From positions 3,966,501 to 4,030,500 of the forward strand of contig NZ_CP134494.1 in assembly GCF_031759225.1 (NCBI RefSeq): 64,000 bases of DNA, read 5' to 3'. This document shows positions 8,878-16,686 of this stretch, one piece after another; positions within the stretch are counted from its first letter, which is position 1, and every line of letters begins with the position of its first letter. The DNA is from Mesobacillus jeotgali (GTDB lineage: Bacteria; Bacillota; Bacilli; Bacillales; Cytobacillaceae). A program made the translations under genes and the position numbers. The notes under the pieces were generated by a model. It ran no database searches. It was not told where the DNA came from and saw nothing but the letters and a program-made list of their open reading frames with translations.

Positions 8878-9022
8878 AAAACCCTCTTCCTAAGAAGAGG
8901 GTCATTTATCATCTCTCCTTATCTCTACAGAGCAAAAACTCTGCTGGAATTAGCACCGTGTTTTCACAACCGGTTGCCGGGCTTCATAGGGCCAGTCCCT
9001 CCACCTCTCTGGATAAGAATAT
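8878..9022 (-). promoter_or_regulatory. S-box (SAM-I) riboswitch with terminator, upstream of metY
   Basis: Minus strand reads TTCTTATCCAGAGAGGTGGA, then GGGACTGGCCCTATGAAG and CCCGGCAACC, followed by the usual helices and a P1 partner GATAAGGAGAGATGATAA. The terminator is GACCCTCTTC/GAAGAGGGTTTTTT at 8878-8902, just before the coding region. This is an independent copy from the metN riboswitch and should switch off metY when SAM is high. Confidence 0.95.
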
Positions 9023-9104
9023 TCAATTCGATTTCATTGCGTTAAAGTGATGATATCATGCAAAAAGATATGAGTCAATATATTTAGACTTTTCAGATAA
9101 AAAA

Positions 9105-9443
9105 TTAAACTGGCAGCGGTCTTGCAAGATAAAATAATGATTCCAGAACTAATTGGGCTCGAAATGGACAATCCGTTGTAATATATTTCATTTTTACTCC
9201 ATGCATCAGTTTCAAGTCTCCATTGAATAACTGCCCCAAATGTACTTCCCTTCCGGAAATCGTTGCCACAGTTCCATTAGGAATGAAGGATTCACAGTAA
9301 CTGACCTTTCCATCCTTGAAGAATAAATAGTGTGTGTCACGGTCAGCTTCTATCTTCAGAACCATGTCCAGTTTCTTAACTAGCTGATGAACATGCCCCT
9401 TGCTGGTTATTACACTCACAAACCTGTCAATCTGTTCTCGCAT
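9105..9443 (-). CDS. yusD: YusD-like small protein (SCP2-like)
   Basis: A 112-residue protein starting MREQIDRFVSVITSKGHVH behind GGGAG. Its body (LKIEADRDTHYLFFKDGKV, GREVHLGQLFNGDLKLMHG) resembles the small sterol-carrier-protein-2-like domain, a hydrophobic ligand-binding fold, and the gene stands where B. subtilis has yusD, next to the met cluster. The open frame extends upstream to 9581, but the extra part is basic, unlike the protein, and has no ribosome site. Function unknown. Confidence 0.7.
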   Translation of the reverse strand: MREQIDRFVSVITSKGHVHQLVKKLDMVLKIEADRDTHYLFFKDGKVSYCESFIPNGTVATISGREVHLGQLFNGDLKLMHGVKMKYITTDCPFRAQLVLESLFYLARPLPV

Positions 9444-9623
9444 TCCGATCAACTCCCTTACATAACTATTCCTTGTTATCAGGGAAAAACCTGTTAGAAA
9501 CCTTCGACAAATAATTCGGCGAAAATAGAATTTACAACGTGTATAAGGTAAAAAAGACAATGCCCTTTGATATTTCGGCATTGTCTTTCATTTCCCGAGA
9601 AATAAATCCAAGAAAAACGGTCA

Positions 9624-10889
9624 TCAGGCTGTTTTTGTGCTCACTATGCCGGATTTTGGCTTATCCATGCTTTTAAAAACGACAAAGAAATACGTTGAAC
9701 CAACTAAATACAGCATGGCAGTGATCGTAAATACAGTTGCGTAACCCCAATAAGATCCGTATTTGAGGACAATCCCAGTCGATACAGGTCCCATGACGGC
9801 CCAACCGAGATTAAACACCATTTGATTTACAGAGTTGGCCAAACCCTTCATTGAATCATCAACCTTCGACATCATTAATGACATCTGAATCGGGTTGCCG
9901 GCGTTCATAAGTGCCTGACGAAACAAAAACCCTAAAGCAGCAAGCCAAAAATGCTGCGTATAAGCTGTCAGCAATAAAAAAGGCAGAGATAACATCTGCA
10001 AAACTACCACTGCTTTCACTTCTCCAAGTCTGCGAACGACCATAGGCCCGATGATCATGGCTACAGCAGTCGCTCCCTGTCCCAGTGAAATGACTAAACC
10101 AATCAGTGAATTGGAAGCCATGAAGCGATCTGCGAAATAAAGATTCAAATACGGTATGACCAATCCTGCACCAAAGCCTATCATCAATTGCGCAACAGCA
10201 AATAGCAGAATGATTTTGAAGCTGGCTTTGTGGGGAATGCCTTTAGTTTTTCCATTTATATCGCTACCCGATATGCGTTGAGGGAGATTTTCATTTAACC
10301 TCATAATCGGTATCAATGCCGCCATAAACAGAGCAGATCCAATAATCAAAGTATATCGGATGCTTTCCAAACCTGGGACAATTAATGAAAATAAGTCCGT
10401 AAGAATGCCGCCTAAAAGGCTGCCAACCACGTTCGCGGCCGTCATTGCTGCAAAGTGAATACTGAAAAGGTGCACTCTTTGTTCAGGCTTGGAATTTTCC
10501 GCAAGCCACGGAATAATCGACACCTGAATGAAAGCGGACGCCAGACCTGTTCCAAATGCAAATAAAATCAACAATGACTGTGTTTCGACCATACTGCGGG
10601 CAAATAAGATGAAACCTGTCGATATAGCTCCATAAAACATCAGCTTTTTCCTGCCAGCTTTGTCGCTTAAAATTCCTGCAGGAATAAGAATCAGTGCCGT
10701 GGCTAGAGAAGTCATGGAGATCACTTTTCCATTAACCAGTTCATTGAAGCCGAGCTCGCGTATGTAAAAGTTGTAAATAACCATGAAAATCCCAAGACCG
10801 ACCTGGGTTAGGATATTGGCTAAAAAGGTAAGTTTCACGTTTCGATTATAGCTTTTTATATGCGAAGCCCATTCATGATATAGAGCCAT
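9624..10889 (-). CDS. MFS transporter
   Basis: A 421-residue major facilitator superfamily membrane protein with about twelve hydrophobic segments. The loop between segments 2 and 3 carries GILSDKAGRKKLMFYGA, the MFS motif A. The start ATG follows GAGGGGCG. Residues after SALFMAALIPIMRLNENL form the central cytoplasmic loop. The substrate cannot be told from sequence; the general shape suits a drug or metabolite exporter. It appears to be a single-gene unit inserted between yusD and yusE relative to the B. subtilis order. Confidence 0.85.
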   Translation of the reverse strand: MALYHEWASHIKSYNRNVKLTFLANILTQVGLGIFMVIYNFYIRELGFNELVNGKVISMTSLATALILIPAGILSDKAGRKKLMFYGAISTGFILFARSMVETQSLLILFAFGTGLASAFIQVSIIPWLAENSKPEQRVHLFSIHFAAMTAANVVGSLLGGILTDLFSLIVPGLESIRYTLIIGSALFMAALIPIMRLNENLPQRISGSDINGKTKGIPHKASFKIILLFAVAQLMIGFGAGLVIPYLNLYFADRFMASNSLIGLVISLGQGATAVAMIIGPMVVRRLGEVKAVVVLQMLSLPFLLLTAYTQHFWLAALGFLFRQALMNAGNPIQMSLMMSKVDDSMKGLANSVNQMVFNLGWAVMGPVSTGIVLKYGSYWGYATVFTITAMLYLVGSTYFFVVFKSMDKPKSGIVSTKTA

Positions 10890-10994
10890 TATATTTCGCC
10901 CCTCAATTATTTCGATACACTAAATATAATCCTTTTGGAACGATATGTAAATATGTTTAAACTAATACATCTATGTAAAATCCTCCGAAATCAG

Positions 10995-11020
10995 CAAAAA
11001 AAAAAACGGCTAAGCCGCTT
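10995..11020 (-). terminator. Terminator after yusE
   Basis: On the minus strand AAGCGGC, TTA, GCCGTTT is followed by a long T run, 3 bases past the yusE stop. Confidence 0.8.
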
Positions 11021-11022
11021 AA

Positions 11023-11334
11023 TTAAACTTGTAGCTCTTTAAGTTTTTCATAAAGGTAGGGAACGGACTGAAAAGCATAAATTTTCTCCAGCTCCTCTCC
11101 TTCTCTTAATACAATCAGACATGGAACACTTTCAATTTCAAAACGCTCCGCCATTTCAGGCAGGTAATTTAAGTCGGCTTTACCTGAAGACACATGAGGT
11201 AACAGCTGCTCTATTACCGTCAGCATCTTGCTTGCCACCTGGCATGTTCCGCACATTGGCGTGTAAAAGTATAGGTAACCTGTGCGTTTTTCCTCAAGGA
11301 AGGTTTCGATTTCTTCCTTAGTCCATTCTTCCAT
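11023..11334 (-). CDS. yusE: Thioredoxin-family protein YusE
   Basis: A 103-residue thioredoxin-fold protein with redox motif C-G-T-C (FYTPMCGTCQVASKML, about residues 27-34) and the cis-proline region ESVPCLIVLREGEE. The extra Cys directly before the leucine of SVPCL is unusual. No signal peptide, so it acts in the cytosol. It follows yusF by six bases and is clearly translated from the same message. This is the same pair as in B. subtilis. The physiological partner is unknown. Confidence 0.9.
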   Translation of the reverse strand: MEEWTKEEIETFLEEKRTGYLYFYTPMCGTCQVASKMLTVIEQLLPHVSSGKADLNYLPEMAERFEIESVPCLIVLREGEELEKIYAFQSVPYLYEKLKELQV

Positions 11335-11340
11335 CTACAG

Positions 11341-11691
11341 TCATCCTTTTTCTAAATACTCTGCATGAACATCGATATTTGCTCCGATTAAAACTGTAGC
11401 AAGGTGATTTTCCGGTGCCGTCGCCACTTCCCTGTACATCCTGTCAATGTACAAATGGTTCGCCTCTGGAAACTCTCTCTTGAATTGCTTCCGGAGCTTT
11501 TCCCCTGAAGCATCCGCATCCACCAAAATATAAACATCTTTATCAAAAAGGGAGTCAATCAGTTCATCAAGCTTCGAGACACCAATCGTCCCATTTGTAC
11601 AAATAATTTCAACCGGTTCATTCAGCACAGCTTGAACTTTCTTTTTGTCTGACGAGCCCTCCACTATGATCACCTTGTGATTTTCGTCCAT
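11341..11691 (-). CDS. yusF: Toprim-domain protein YusF
   Basis: A 116-residue stand-alone toprim domain: KVIIVEGSSDKKKV holds the catalytic-type glutamate and YILVDADASGEKLRK the DxD pair that binds metal. Related stand-alone toprim proteins include the RNase M5 and OLD groups; a nucleic-acid role is likely but unproven. I start it at the ATG of MDENHKV because AGGTGG lies eight bases upstream; GTG and ATG codons just before it are too close to that site. It heads the yusF-yusE unit. Confidence 0.85.
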   Translation of the reverse strand: MDENHKVIIVEGSSDKKKVQAVLNEPVEIICTNGTIGVSKLDELIDSLFDKDVYILVDADASGEKLRKQFKREFPEANHLYIDRMYREVATAPENHLATVLIGANIDVHAEYLEKG

Positions 11692-11843
11692 CGTCATAAC
11701 CACCTATGCACCAGAGATAATTACCTTACAATATTATAAACAGGAATATTGAATTTGTGCTGTTATGTTCATATTTCTATTGTCACTGTTTTTAAAGGAG
11801 ATTGCAAAAAATTAGACTAGCCCACTGGATAGAAAACTGCTTA

Positions 11844-12125
11844 AAACTTTTCCTGTGTGACCATATTGAGCGTTGAGCTTTGTTTTCGGGCTTATAGAAA
11901 CTTTCTATGTGACCTTTTTTCTTCTTTGAGCCTCGTTTTGGGCTCATAGAATTTTTCTATGTGACCTTTTTCTTGTTCGAGCCTCGTTTCGGGCTTATAG
12001 AATCTTTCTATGTGACCTTTTTCTTGTTTGAGCCTCGTTTCGGGCTTATAGAATCTTTCTATGTGACCTTTTTCTTGTTTGGGTCTTGTTTTGGGCTTAT
12101 AGAACCTTTCTATGTGACCTTTCTG
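11844..12125. repeat. Tandem array B, six units of 51-52 bp
   Basis: CTATGTGACC (or CTGTGTGACC in the first unit) occurs at 11853, 11905, 11957, 12008, 12059 and 12110, spacing 52, 52, 51, 51, 51. Each unit reads CTTATAGAATCTTTCTATG, TGACCTTTTTCTTGTTTGAG, CCTCGTTTCGGG, and holds the dyad ATAGAA-n3-TTCTAT. Because 51 is 17 codons, the later units stay open in frames on both strands (for example a 17-residue repeat HIERFYKPETRLKQE on the minus strand). Openness on both strands and lack of a ribosome site argue against coding. Confidence 0.9.
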
Positions 12126-12152
12126 TCTGCCATGACGCCTTTTGGGCATATG

Positions 12153-12181
12153 AAAAAACAGCGGCATGGCTGGCCGCTGTT
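12153..12181 (-). terminator. Terminator after yusG
   Basis: AACAGCGGC and GCCGCTGTT form a 9-bp stem followed by Ts on the minus strand, 10 bases past the yusG stop. Confidence 0.85.
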
Positions 12182-12190
12182 TGGATTTGC

Positions 12191-12430
12191 TTAACACCAG
12201 CCGCCTTCATCACAATCAGTGTACCGAGGTTCTGATTGGTCAGGTACTGATACATGCTGGTAGATTTTATTCTGTTCTGCTTCATAGTGATGTTCTAATT
12301 TCATCTGCATACCTTCTGGAAGCTCTATTGATCCAATGTGTTCATTTTCCAGATACAGCTGGATCTGGCCGTTTTCCAGTTTACCTGTCACTCTGTCCGT
12401 AATATCAAGCTTTTGTTTATTCAGTGTCAT
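12191..12430 (-). CDS. yusG: YusG-like small protein
   Basis: A 79-residue acidic protein (MTLNKQKLDITDRVTGKLE) ending in CDEGGWC. The start ATG is set by AGAAGGGTG upstream; the frame stays open to 12532 but the added N-terminus is not protein-like. Length and position directly downstream of gcvH match B. subtilis yusG, a conserved protein of unknown function. The two cysteines in the last eight residues might bind a metal or form a disulfide; that is speculation. Confidence 0.75.
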   Translation of the reverse strand: MTLNKQKLDITDRVTGKLENGQIQLYLENEHIGSIELPEGMQMKLEHHYEAEQNKIYQHVSVPDQSEPRYTDCDEGGWC

Positions 12431-12534
12431 GAGTTTCACCCTTCTTGGATTGTCGATTGCTTTTAGTTTGTCCGATTTTTTGGGATGAATCGATGGAAAA
12501 ATGAAGGAGTTATGGAGGGGAAAAATCTGCATAA

Positions 12535-12559
12535 GAAAACGCCTTGAACATCAAGGCGT
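12535..12559 (-). terminator. Terminator after gcvH
   Basis: ACGCCTTGA and TCAAGGCGT with a short loop, followed by TTTTC on the minus strand. Confidence 0.8.
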
Positions 12560-12568
12560 CATGTAAAA

Positions 12569-12949
12569 TTATTCTTTGATCATTTCTTCGTATTGTTCAG
12601 CAGTCATAAGATTTTCTACTTCACTGTTATCAGACAGCTCGACAGTGATCATCCATGCTTTTTCGTATGGAGATTCGTTAACGAATTCAGGGCTGTCGTT
12701 AAGCTCTTCGTTAATTTCCACTACCTTGCCGCTTACTGGCGCATATAGCTCAGAAACAGTTTTTACGGATTCTACACTTCCGAATGGCTGATCAAGGCTA
12801 ATTTCGTCTCCTACTTCAGGAAGTTCGACGAAAACGATATCGCCCAGTTCAGATTGAGCAAAATCAGTAATACCGATGCGAACCTTTTCTCCTTCAACTT
12901 TTACCCATTCGTGTTCTTTAGAGTAACGTAATTCATTTGGTATACTCAT
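12569..12949 (-). CDS. gcvH: Glycine cleavage system H protein
   Basis: Lipoyl carrier of the glycine cleavage complex, and in Bacillus also the relay for lipoate assembly on other enzymes. The 126-residue protein has the full H-protein fold: [14 protein letters not shown] at the start, [15 protein letters not shown], and the lipoylated lysine in [18 protein letters not shown] (K of ESVKT, about residue 63). Start ATG follows GGAGGG. It stands apart from the rest of the gcv genes, next to yusG and yusI, as in B. subtilis. Confidence 0.97.
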   Translation of the reverse strand: MSIPNELRYSKEHEWVKVEGEKVRIGITDFAQSELGDIVFVELPEVGDEISLDQPFGSVESVKTVSELYAPVSGKVVEINEELNDSPEFVNESPYEKAWMITVELSDNSEVENLMTAEQYEEMIKE

Positions 12950-13002
12950 TAACTATCCCTCCATTTGTATATCTCTATCGATTATTATCGATGGGACCAA
13001 AA

Positions 13003-13359
13003 TTACAGCCAGGCTTTTTGGAACTCTTCCTCTTTAAAGCCTACAGTTACTTTTTCCCCGTCTGTCATCAGCGGGCGTTTGATGAGCATGCCATCTGATG
13101 CAAGCAGTTCCAGCAGCTCATTTTTTGATGCTGTCTTGATTTTGTCTTTCATCCCTAGTTCCCGATACTTTTGGCCGCTCGTATTGAAAAATTTCTTGAT
13201 ATCAAGGCCGCTTTTTTCCAGCATTTCTTCAAGCTGGGATTGGGAAGGCGGATTTTCGACAATATGTACTTCATTATAGCTCACTTCATGCTGGTCCAGC
13301 CATTTCTTGGCGTTCCTGCATGTACCGCATTTAGGGTACCAATAAAATGTCTTTGTCAT
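13003..13359 (-). CDS. yusI: ArsC/Spx-family protein YusI
   Basis: A 118-residue protein of the ArsC/Spx/MgsR family. It begins TKTFYWYPKCGTCRNAKKWL with a CxxC redox motif, then YNEVHIVENPPSQSQLEEM, and the family RPLMTDGEKVTVGF segment near the C-terminus. Members act either as arsenate reductases or as RNA polymerase-binding regulators. The conserved arginine of RPLM is the one used by arsenate reductases. B. subtilis YusI, in the same place between gcvH and fadE, has no settled function. Confidence 0.9.
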   Translation of the reverse strand: MTKTFYWYPKCGTCRNAKKWLDQHEVSYNEVHIVENPPSQSQLEEMLEKSGLDIKKFFNTSGQKYRELGMKDKIKTASKNELLELLASDGMLIKRPLMTDGEKVTVGFKEEEFQKAWL

Positions 13360-13564
13360 GTTTTCACCACCCTTTGCTATTATCCCATTAATGAAACCCT
13401 CTAATCGGATAGTAACATAATAAGGCTGAAAAATACTAACATTCCGTGTTTAATTCCATGACATTTTCGGCATCCATTACTCTATTCTACATATTTCGAT
13501 AAATTCCTCCATGGAACTGAATCTTGTTTATAAAAAATTGCTGTTTCGAAATGATTTTACTTTA
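13360..13564. other. Intergenic stretch without recognised features
   Basis: AT-rich spacer between the fadE terminator and the yusI start. I see the expected yusI ribosome site but no gene, repeat or clear operator. Confidence 0.5.
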
Positions 13565-13599
13565 TAAAAAAACACTTCTCCTCTAACAGGAGAAGTGTT
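13565..13599 (-). terminator. Terminator of the fad operon
   Basis: AACACTTCTCCT (13571-13582) pairs with AGGAGAAGTGTT (13588-13599), followed on the minus strand by seven Ts. It ends the fadN-fadA-fadE message. Confidence 0.95.
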
Positions 13600-13611
13600 C
13601 AAAATCCCAGA

Positions 13612-15396
13612 TTAAACGATGAAACGCTCTGCTTCGATGAGCTTTTCAGATGCTTCACGCTTCTTCGCGATCACATTGATTGGAGTGTGTCTTGTGAACT
13701 TGCGCAATGCGGAAGTCAACATACGAAGTGCATCTCCCTCTTCAGTTGCAACAAGAGTTTCTTTTGCGTCACGCTCGATTTCATTGAATGCTTCCTGGCA
13801 GAAGATTTGTGTGTAAAGAAGCTTTTGCTTGCTCTTTTCCACTCCATCTTTTGCAATTGCTTTTTCAGTACGAAGGACAGCAGATTCCATGGAATAAGCA
13901 TTTGAGATGATATCGGCGATGTTGACGAGGATCTCCTGCTCTTTTTCCAATGCTTTGCCGAATTTCTGTGCAGCCAATCCAGCTGCAAGCAATCCAATTT
14001 TCTTCGCGTTCTTAACAAGGTATTTTTCCTGTGCCAGCGGCTCATCGCCTGGCTCTTCAGGCATTAGCATCATAAGCTCTTCCTGAAGCTGTTGAGCTTT
14101 TTGCAATAACGGCAGCTCGCCCTTCATTGCCTTGCGCAGGAATGTTCCTGGTACCAACAGGCGGTTGATTTCGTTCGTTCCTTCAAAAATACGGTTGATT
14201 CTTGAATCACGGTATGCTCTTTCGATTTCATACTCTTGCATGAAGCCGTATCCACCGTGGATTTGAACTCCTTCATCAACAACATAGTCAAGTGTTTCTG
14301 TTGCGAATACTTTGTTCATTGAACACTCGATTGCGTACTCAGCGATTGAATCAGCGACTGCTTTACCATTGTTGATTTCTTCTTCGGACAACTGGTTCAT
14401 TCTTTCCTCGAACAAGCCTACTGTACGATATACAGAGCTTTCAGTTGCGTAGATTTTGGAAGCCATTGTCGCAAGCTTCTCTTTTGTAAGGTTGAACTGG
14501 GAAATAGGTGTTTTGAACTGCTGGCGCTGATTAGCATACTTTACAGTCAGACCGAATGCCTGCTTAGCTCCGCCAGTTGCGCCTACACCCAGCTTATAAC
14601 GTCCGATGTTCAGGATATTGAAGGCGATAAGGTGGCCTTTTCCTGCTTCACCAAGAAGGTTCTCCACAGGAACTTGAGCATCCTCTAGAATCAATGTACG
14701 TGTTGAAGAGCTCTTGATTCCCATTTTCTTCTCTTCAGCGCCTACTGATACTCCTGGGTATTCTCTTTCAACGATGAAAGCTGTGAATTGTTCGCCGTCG
14801 ATCTTAGCATAAACAACGAATACATCTGCAAAGCCAGCGTTTGTGATCCATTGCTTTTCGCCGTTAAGAACGTAATGAGTGCCTTCAGCATTCAGTTTGG
14901 CAGTAGTCTTTGCACCCAATGCGTCTGAACCTGAACCTGGCTCAGTAAGAGCGTACGCTGCTAGCTTTTCGCCAGTTGCCAGTTCAGGAAGGTATTTTTG
15001 CTTTTGTTCCTCATTTCCGAAAAGAACGATTGGCAATGAACCGATCCCTACGTGTGCACCGTGGGAGATCGAGAATCCTCCAGCTACTGCCATTTTCTCA
15101 GCGATCAAAGCTGAGCTGATTTTATCAAGACTCAATCCGCCGTATTCTTCTGGAACATCTGCTCCAAGAAGGCCAAGCTCTCCAGCTTCCTTCAATAGTT
15201 TCACAGTGCGGTCAAACTCGTGCTGCTCGATATATTCAACCTGAGGCAATACTTCGTTCGTTACGAAATCCTCAGTCGTTTTTGCGATCATTTTGTGCTC
15301 ATCTGTGTAATCCTCAGGAGTGAAAACATGGTCATAAGTTACATCCTCGATTAAGAAACTTCCGCCTTTTACAAGCTTTTCTGTTTGGTTACCCAT
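13612..15396 (-). CDS. fadE: Acyl-CoA dehydrogenase FadE
   Basis: FAD enzyme for the first oxidation of fatty acyl-CoA in beta-oxidation. At 594 residues it matches B. subtilis FadE (YusJ) in length. Visible landmarks are [26 protein letters not shown], the C-terminal acyl-CoA dehydrogenase domain with [19 protein letters not shown] and [15 protein letters not shown], and an extra C-terminal helical part of about 150 residues typical of this long branch. GGGAGGAACAAT sets the start. It is the last gene of fadN-fadA-fadE and ends at a strong terminator. Confidence 0.96.
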   Translation of the reverse strand: MGNQTEKLVKGGSFLIEDVTYDHVFTPEDYTDEHKMIAKTTEDFVTNEVLPQVEYIEQHEFDRTVKLLKEAGELGLLGADVPEEYGGLSLDKISSALIAEKMAVAGGFSISHGAHVGIGSLPIVLFGNEEQKQKYLPELATGEKLAAYALTEPGSGSDALGAKTTAKLNAEGTHYVLNGEKQWITNAGFADVFVVYAKIDGEQFTAFIVEREYPGVSVGAEEKKMGIKSSSTRTLILEDAQVPVENLLGEAGKGHLIAFNILNIGRYKLGVGATGGAKQAFGLTVKYANQRQQFKTPISQFNLTKEKLATMASKIYATESSVYRTVGLFEERMNQLSEEEINNGKAVADSIAEYAIECSMNKVFATETLDYVVDEGVQIHGGYGFMQEYEIERAYRDSRINRIFEGTNEINRLLVPGTFLRKAMKGELPLLQKAQQLQEELMMLMPEEPGDEPLAQEKYLVKNAKKIGLLAAGLAAQKFGKALEKEQEILVNIADIISNAYSMESAVLRTEKAIAKDGVEKSKQKLLYTQIFCQEAFNEIERDAKETLVATEEGDALRMLTSALRKFTRHTPINVIAKKREASEKLIEAERFIV

Positions 15397-15421
15397 TTAT
15401 TGTTCCTCCCATCCATTATGG

Positions 15422-15441
15422 GGAGGGGCTAAGACCCCTCC
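15422..15441. other. Intercistronic hairpin between fadA and fadE
   Basis: GGAGGGG (15422-15428) pairs with CCCCTCC (15435-15441). In the direction of the operon no T run follows, so it is not an intrinsic terminator for fadA; it may stabilise the fadA message against decay or be a processing site. Confidence 0.6.
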
Positions 15442-15451
15442 ATATTTTTGT

Positions 15452-16627
15452 TTAAAGTAGTTCAAATACTCCAGCTGCGCCCATTCCGCCGCCGATACAC
15501 ATTGTTACGACACCGAATTGTTCATTTCTGCGTTTCATTTCGTGGATGACGGTTAAAGTCAGTTTCGCTCCAGTAGTTCCAAGCGGGTGGCCTAGTGCAA
15601 TCGCGCCGCCGTTCACATTGACTTTATCTTCATCAAGGCCCAGCTCACGGATGACCTGGATTGATTGTGAAGCGAATGCTTCATTCAGTTCGAATACGCC
15701 GATATCTGACACTTGCAGTCCTGCAAGCTTCAAAGCTTTAGGGATTGCCACGACAGGGCCGATCCCCATGATTTCCGGCGGCACTCCGCCAAGTGCGAAT
15801 GAACGGAATTTAGCGAGGGGCTTCAATCCAAGAGATTCCGCTTTTTCACGGTCCATCACCATGACTGCCGCTGCTCCGTCACTCGTTTGTGAAGAGTTAC
15901 CTGCAGTGACTGTACCTTGGATATTGAAAGCCGGACGAAGCTTCGCCAGAGTTTCAAGGTTCGTATCAGGACGTACGCCTTCATCCTGTTTGAATTGGAT
16001 CGTCTTTTCGACAAGCTTATTGTCTTTTCCTACTGAACGAAGGGTTACATCGACAGGAACGATTTCATCCTCGAACTTGCCTTCCTGGATTGCCTTTGCT
16101 GCACGCTGATGGCTTCTTACTGCAAAAGCGTCCTGCTCTTCACGGGAAATGCCGTACTTCTTGGCTACTTCCTCAGCTGTATGGCCCATTCCCATATAAT
16201 ACTGCGGAGCCGTTTCAGCCAGCTTCGCATTCGGGCGGACGACGTGGCCCATCATCGGCACCAAACTCATTGATTCCGCTCCGCCAGCGATGATTGTGTC
16301 TGCATGGCCAAGCATGATTCTTTCGGATGCATTCGCAATCGCCTGAAGACCTGAAGAACAATAACGATTGATTGTGATCGCCGGCACTTCATGTGACAAC
16401 CCAGCAAGTGCACCGATATTTCGCGCCATATTCAAACCCTGCTCTGCTTCTGGCATTGCACAGCCGATGATTAAGTCATCAATGTTCCCTTCATAATTGC
16501 CTGCACGTTTAAGAGTTTCTCTTACTACAAGAGCTCCAAGATCATCGGGCCGGACATTTGCAAGAGTTCCTTTTTTTGCTTTTCCGACCGGTGTCCGGGC
16601 TCCGGCTACGATTACCGCTTCTCTCAT
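15452..16627 (-). CDS. fadA: Acetyl-CoA acyltransferase (3-ketoacyl-CoA thiolase) FadA
   Basis: Thiolase that cleaves 3-ketoacyl-CoA with CoA in the last step of beta-oxidation. The 391-residue protein has the nucleophilic Cys in [11 protein letters not shown] (about residue 90), the active His in [16 protein letters not shown] and the second Cys in [13 protein letters not shown]. Start [16 protein letters not shown] is the family norm and follows a GGGAATGAG ribosome site. It lies 59 bases after fadN and 55 before fadE on the same message. Confidence 0.97.
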   Translation of the reverse strand: MREAVIVAGARTPVGKAKKGTLANVRPDDLGALVVRETLKRAGNYEGNIDDLIIGCAMPEAEQGLNMARNIGALAGLSHEVPAITINRYCSSGLQAIANASERIMLGHADTIIAGGAESMSLVPMMGHVVRPNAKLAETAPQYYMGMGHTAEEVAKKYGISREEQDAFAVRSHQRAAKAIQEGKFEDEIVPVDVTLRSVGKDNKLVEKTIQFKQDEGVRPDTNLETLAKLRPAFNIQGTVTAGNSSQTSDGAAAVMVMDREKAESLGLKPLAKFRSFALGGVPPEIMGIGPVVAIPKALKLAGLQVSDIGVFELNEAFASQSIQVIRELGLDEDKVNVNGGAIALGHPLGTTGAKLTLTVIHEMKRRNEQFGVVTMCIGGGMGAAGVFELL

Positions 16628-16686
16628 CTCATTCCCTCTCTTTCCTCGGATGTTAAATGTATATTTCCTTCATAACTATCAATCTA

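Noticed and set aside
11892..12194. Repeat proteins encoded by array B on both strands
   Set aside because: Open frames result from the 51-bp period; no ribosome sites, and both strands are open at once.
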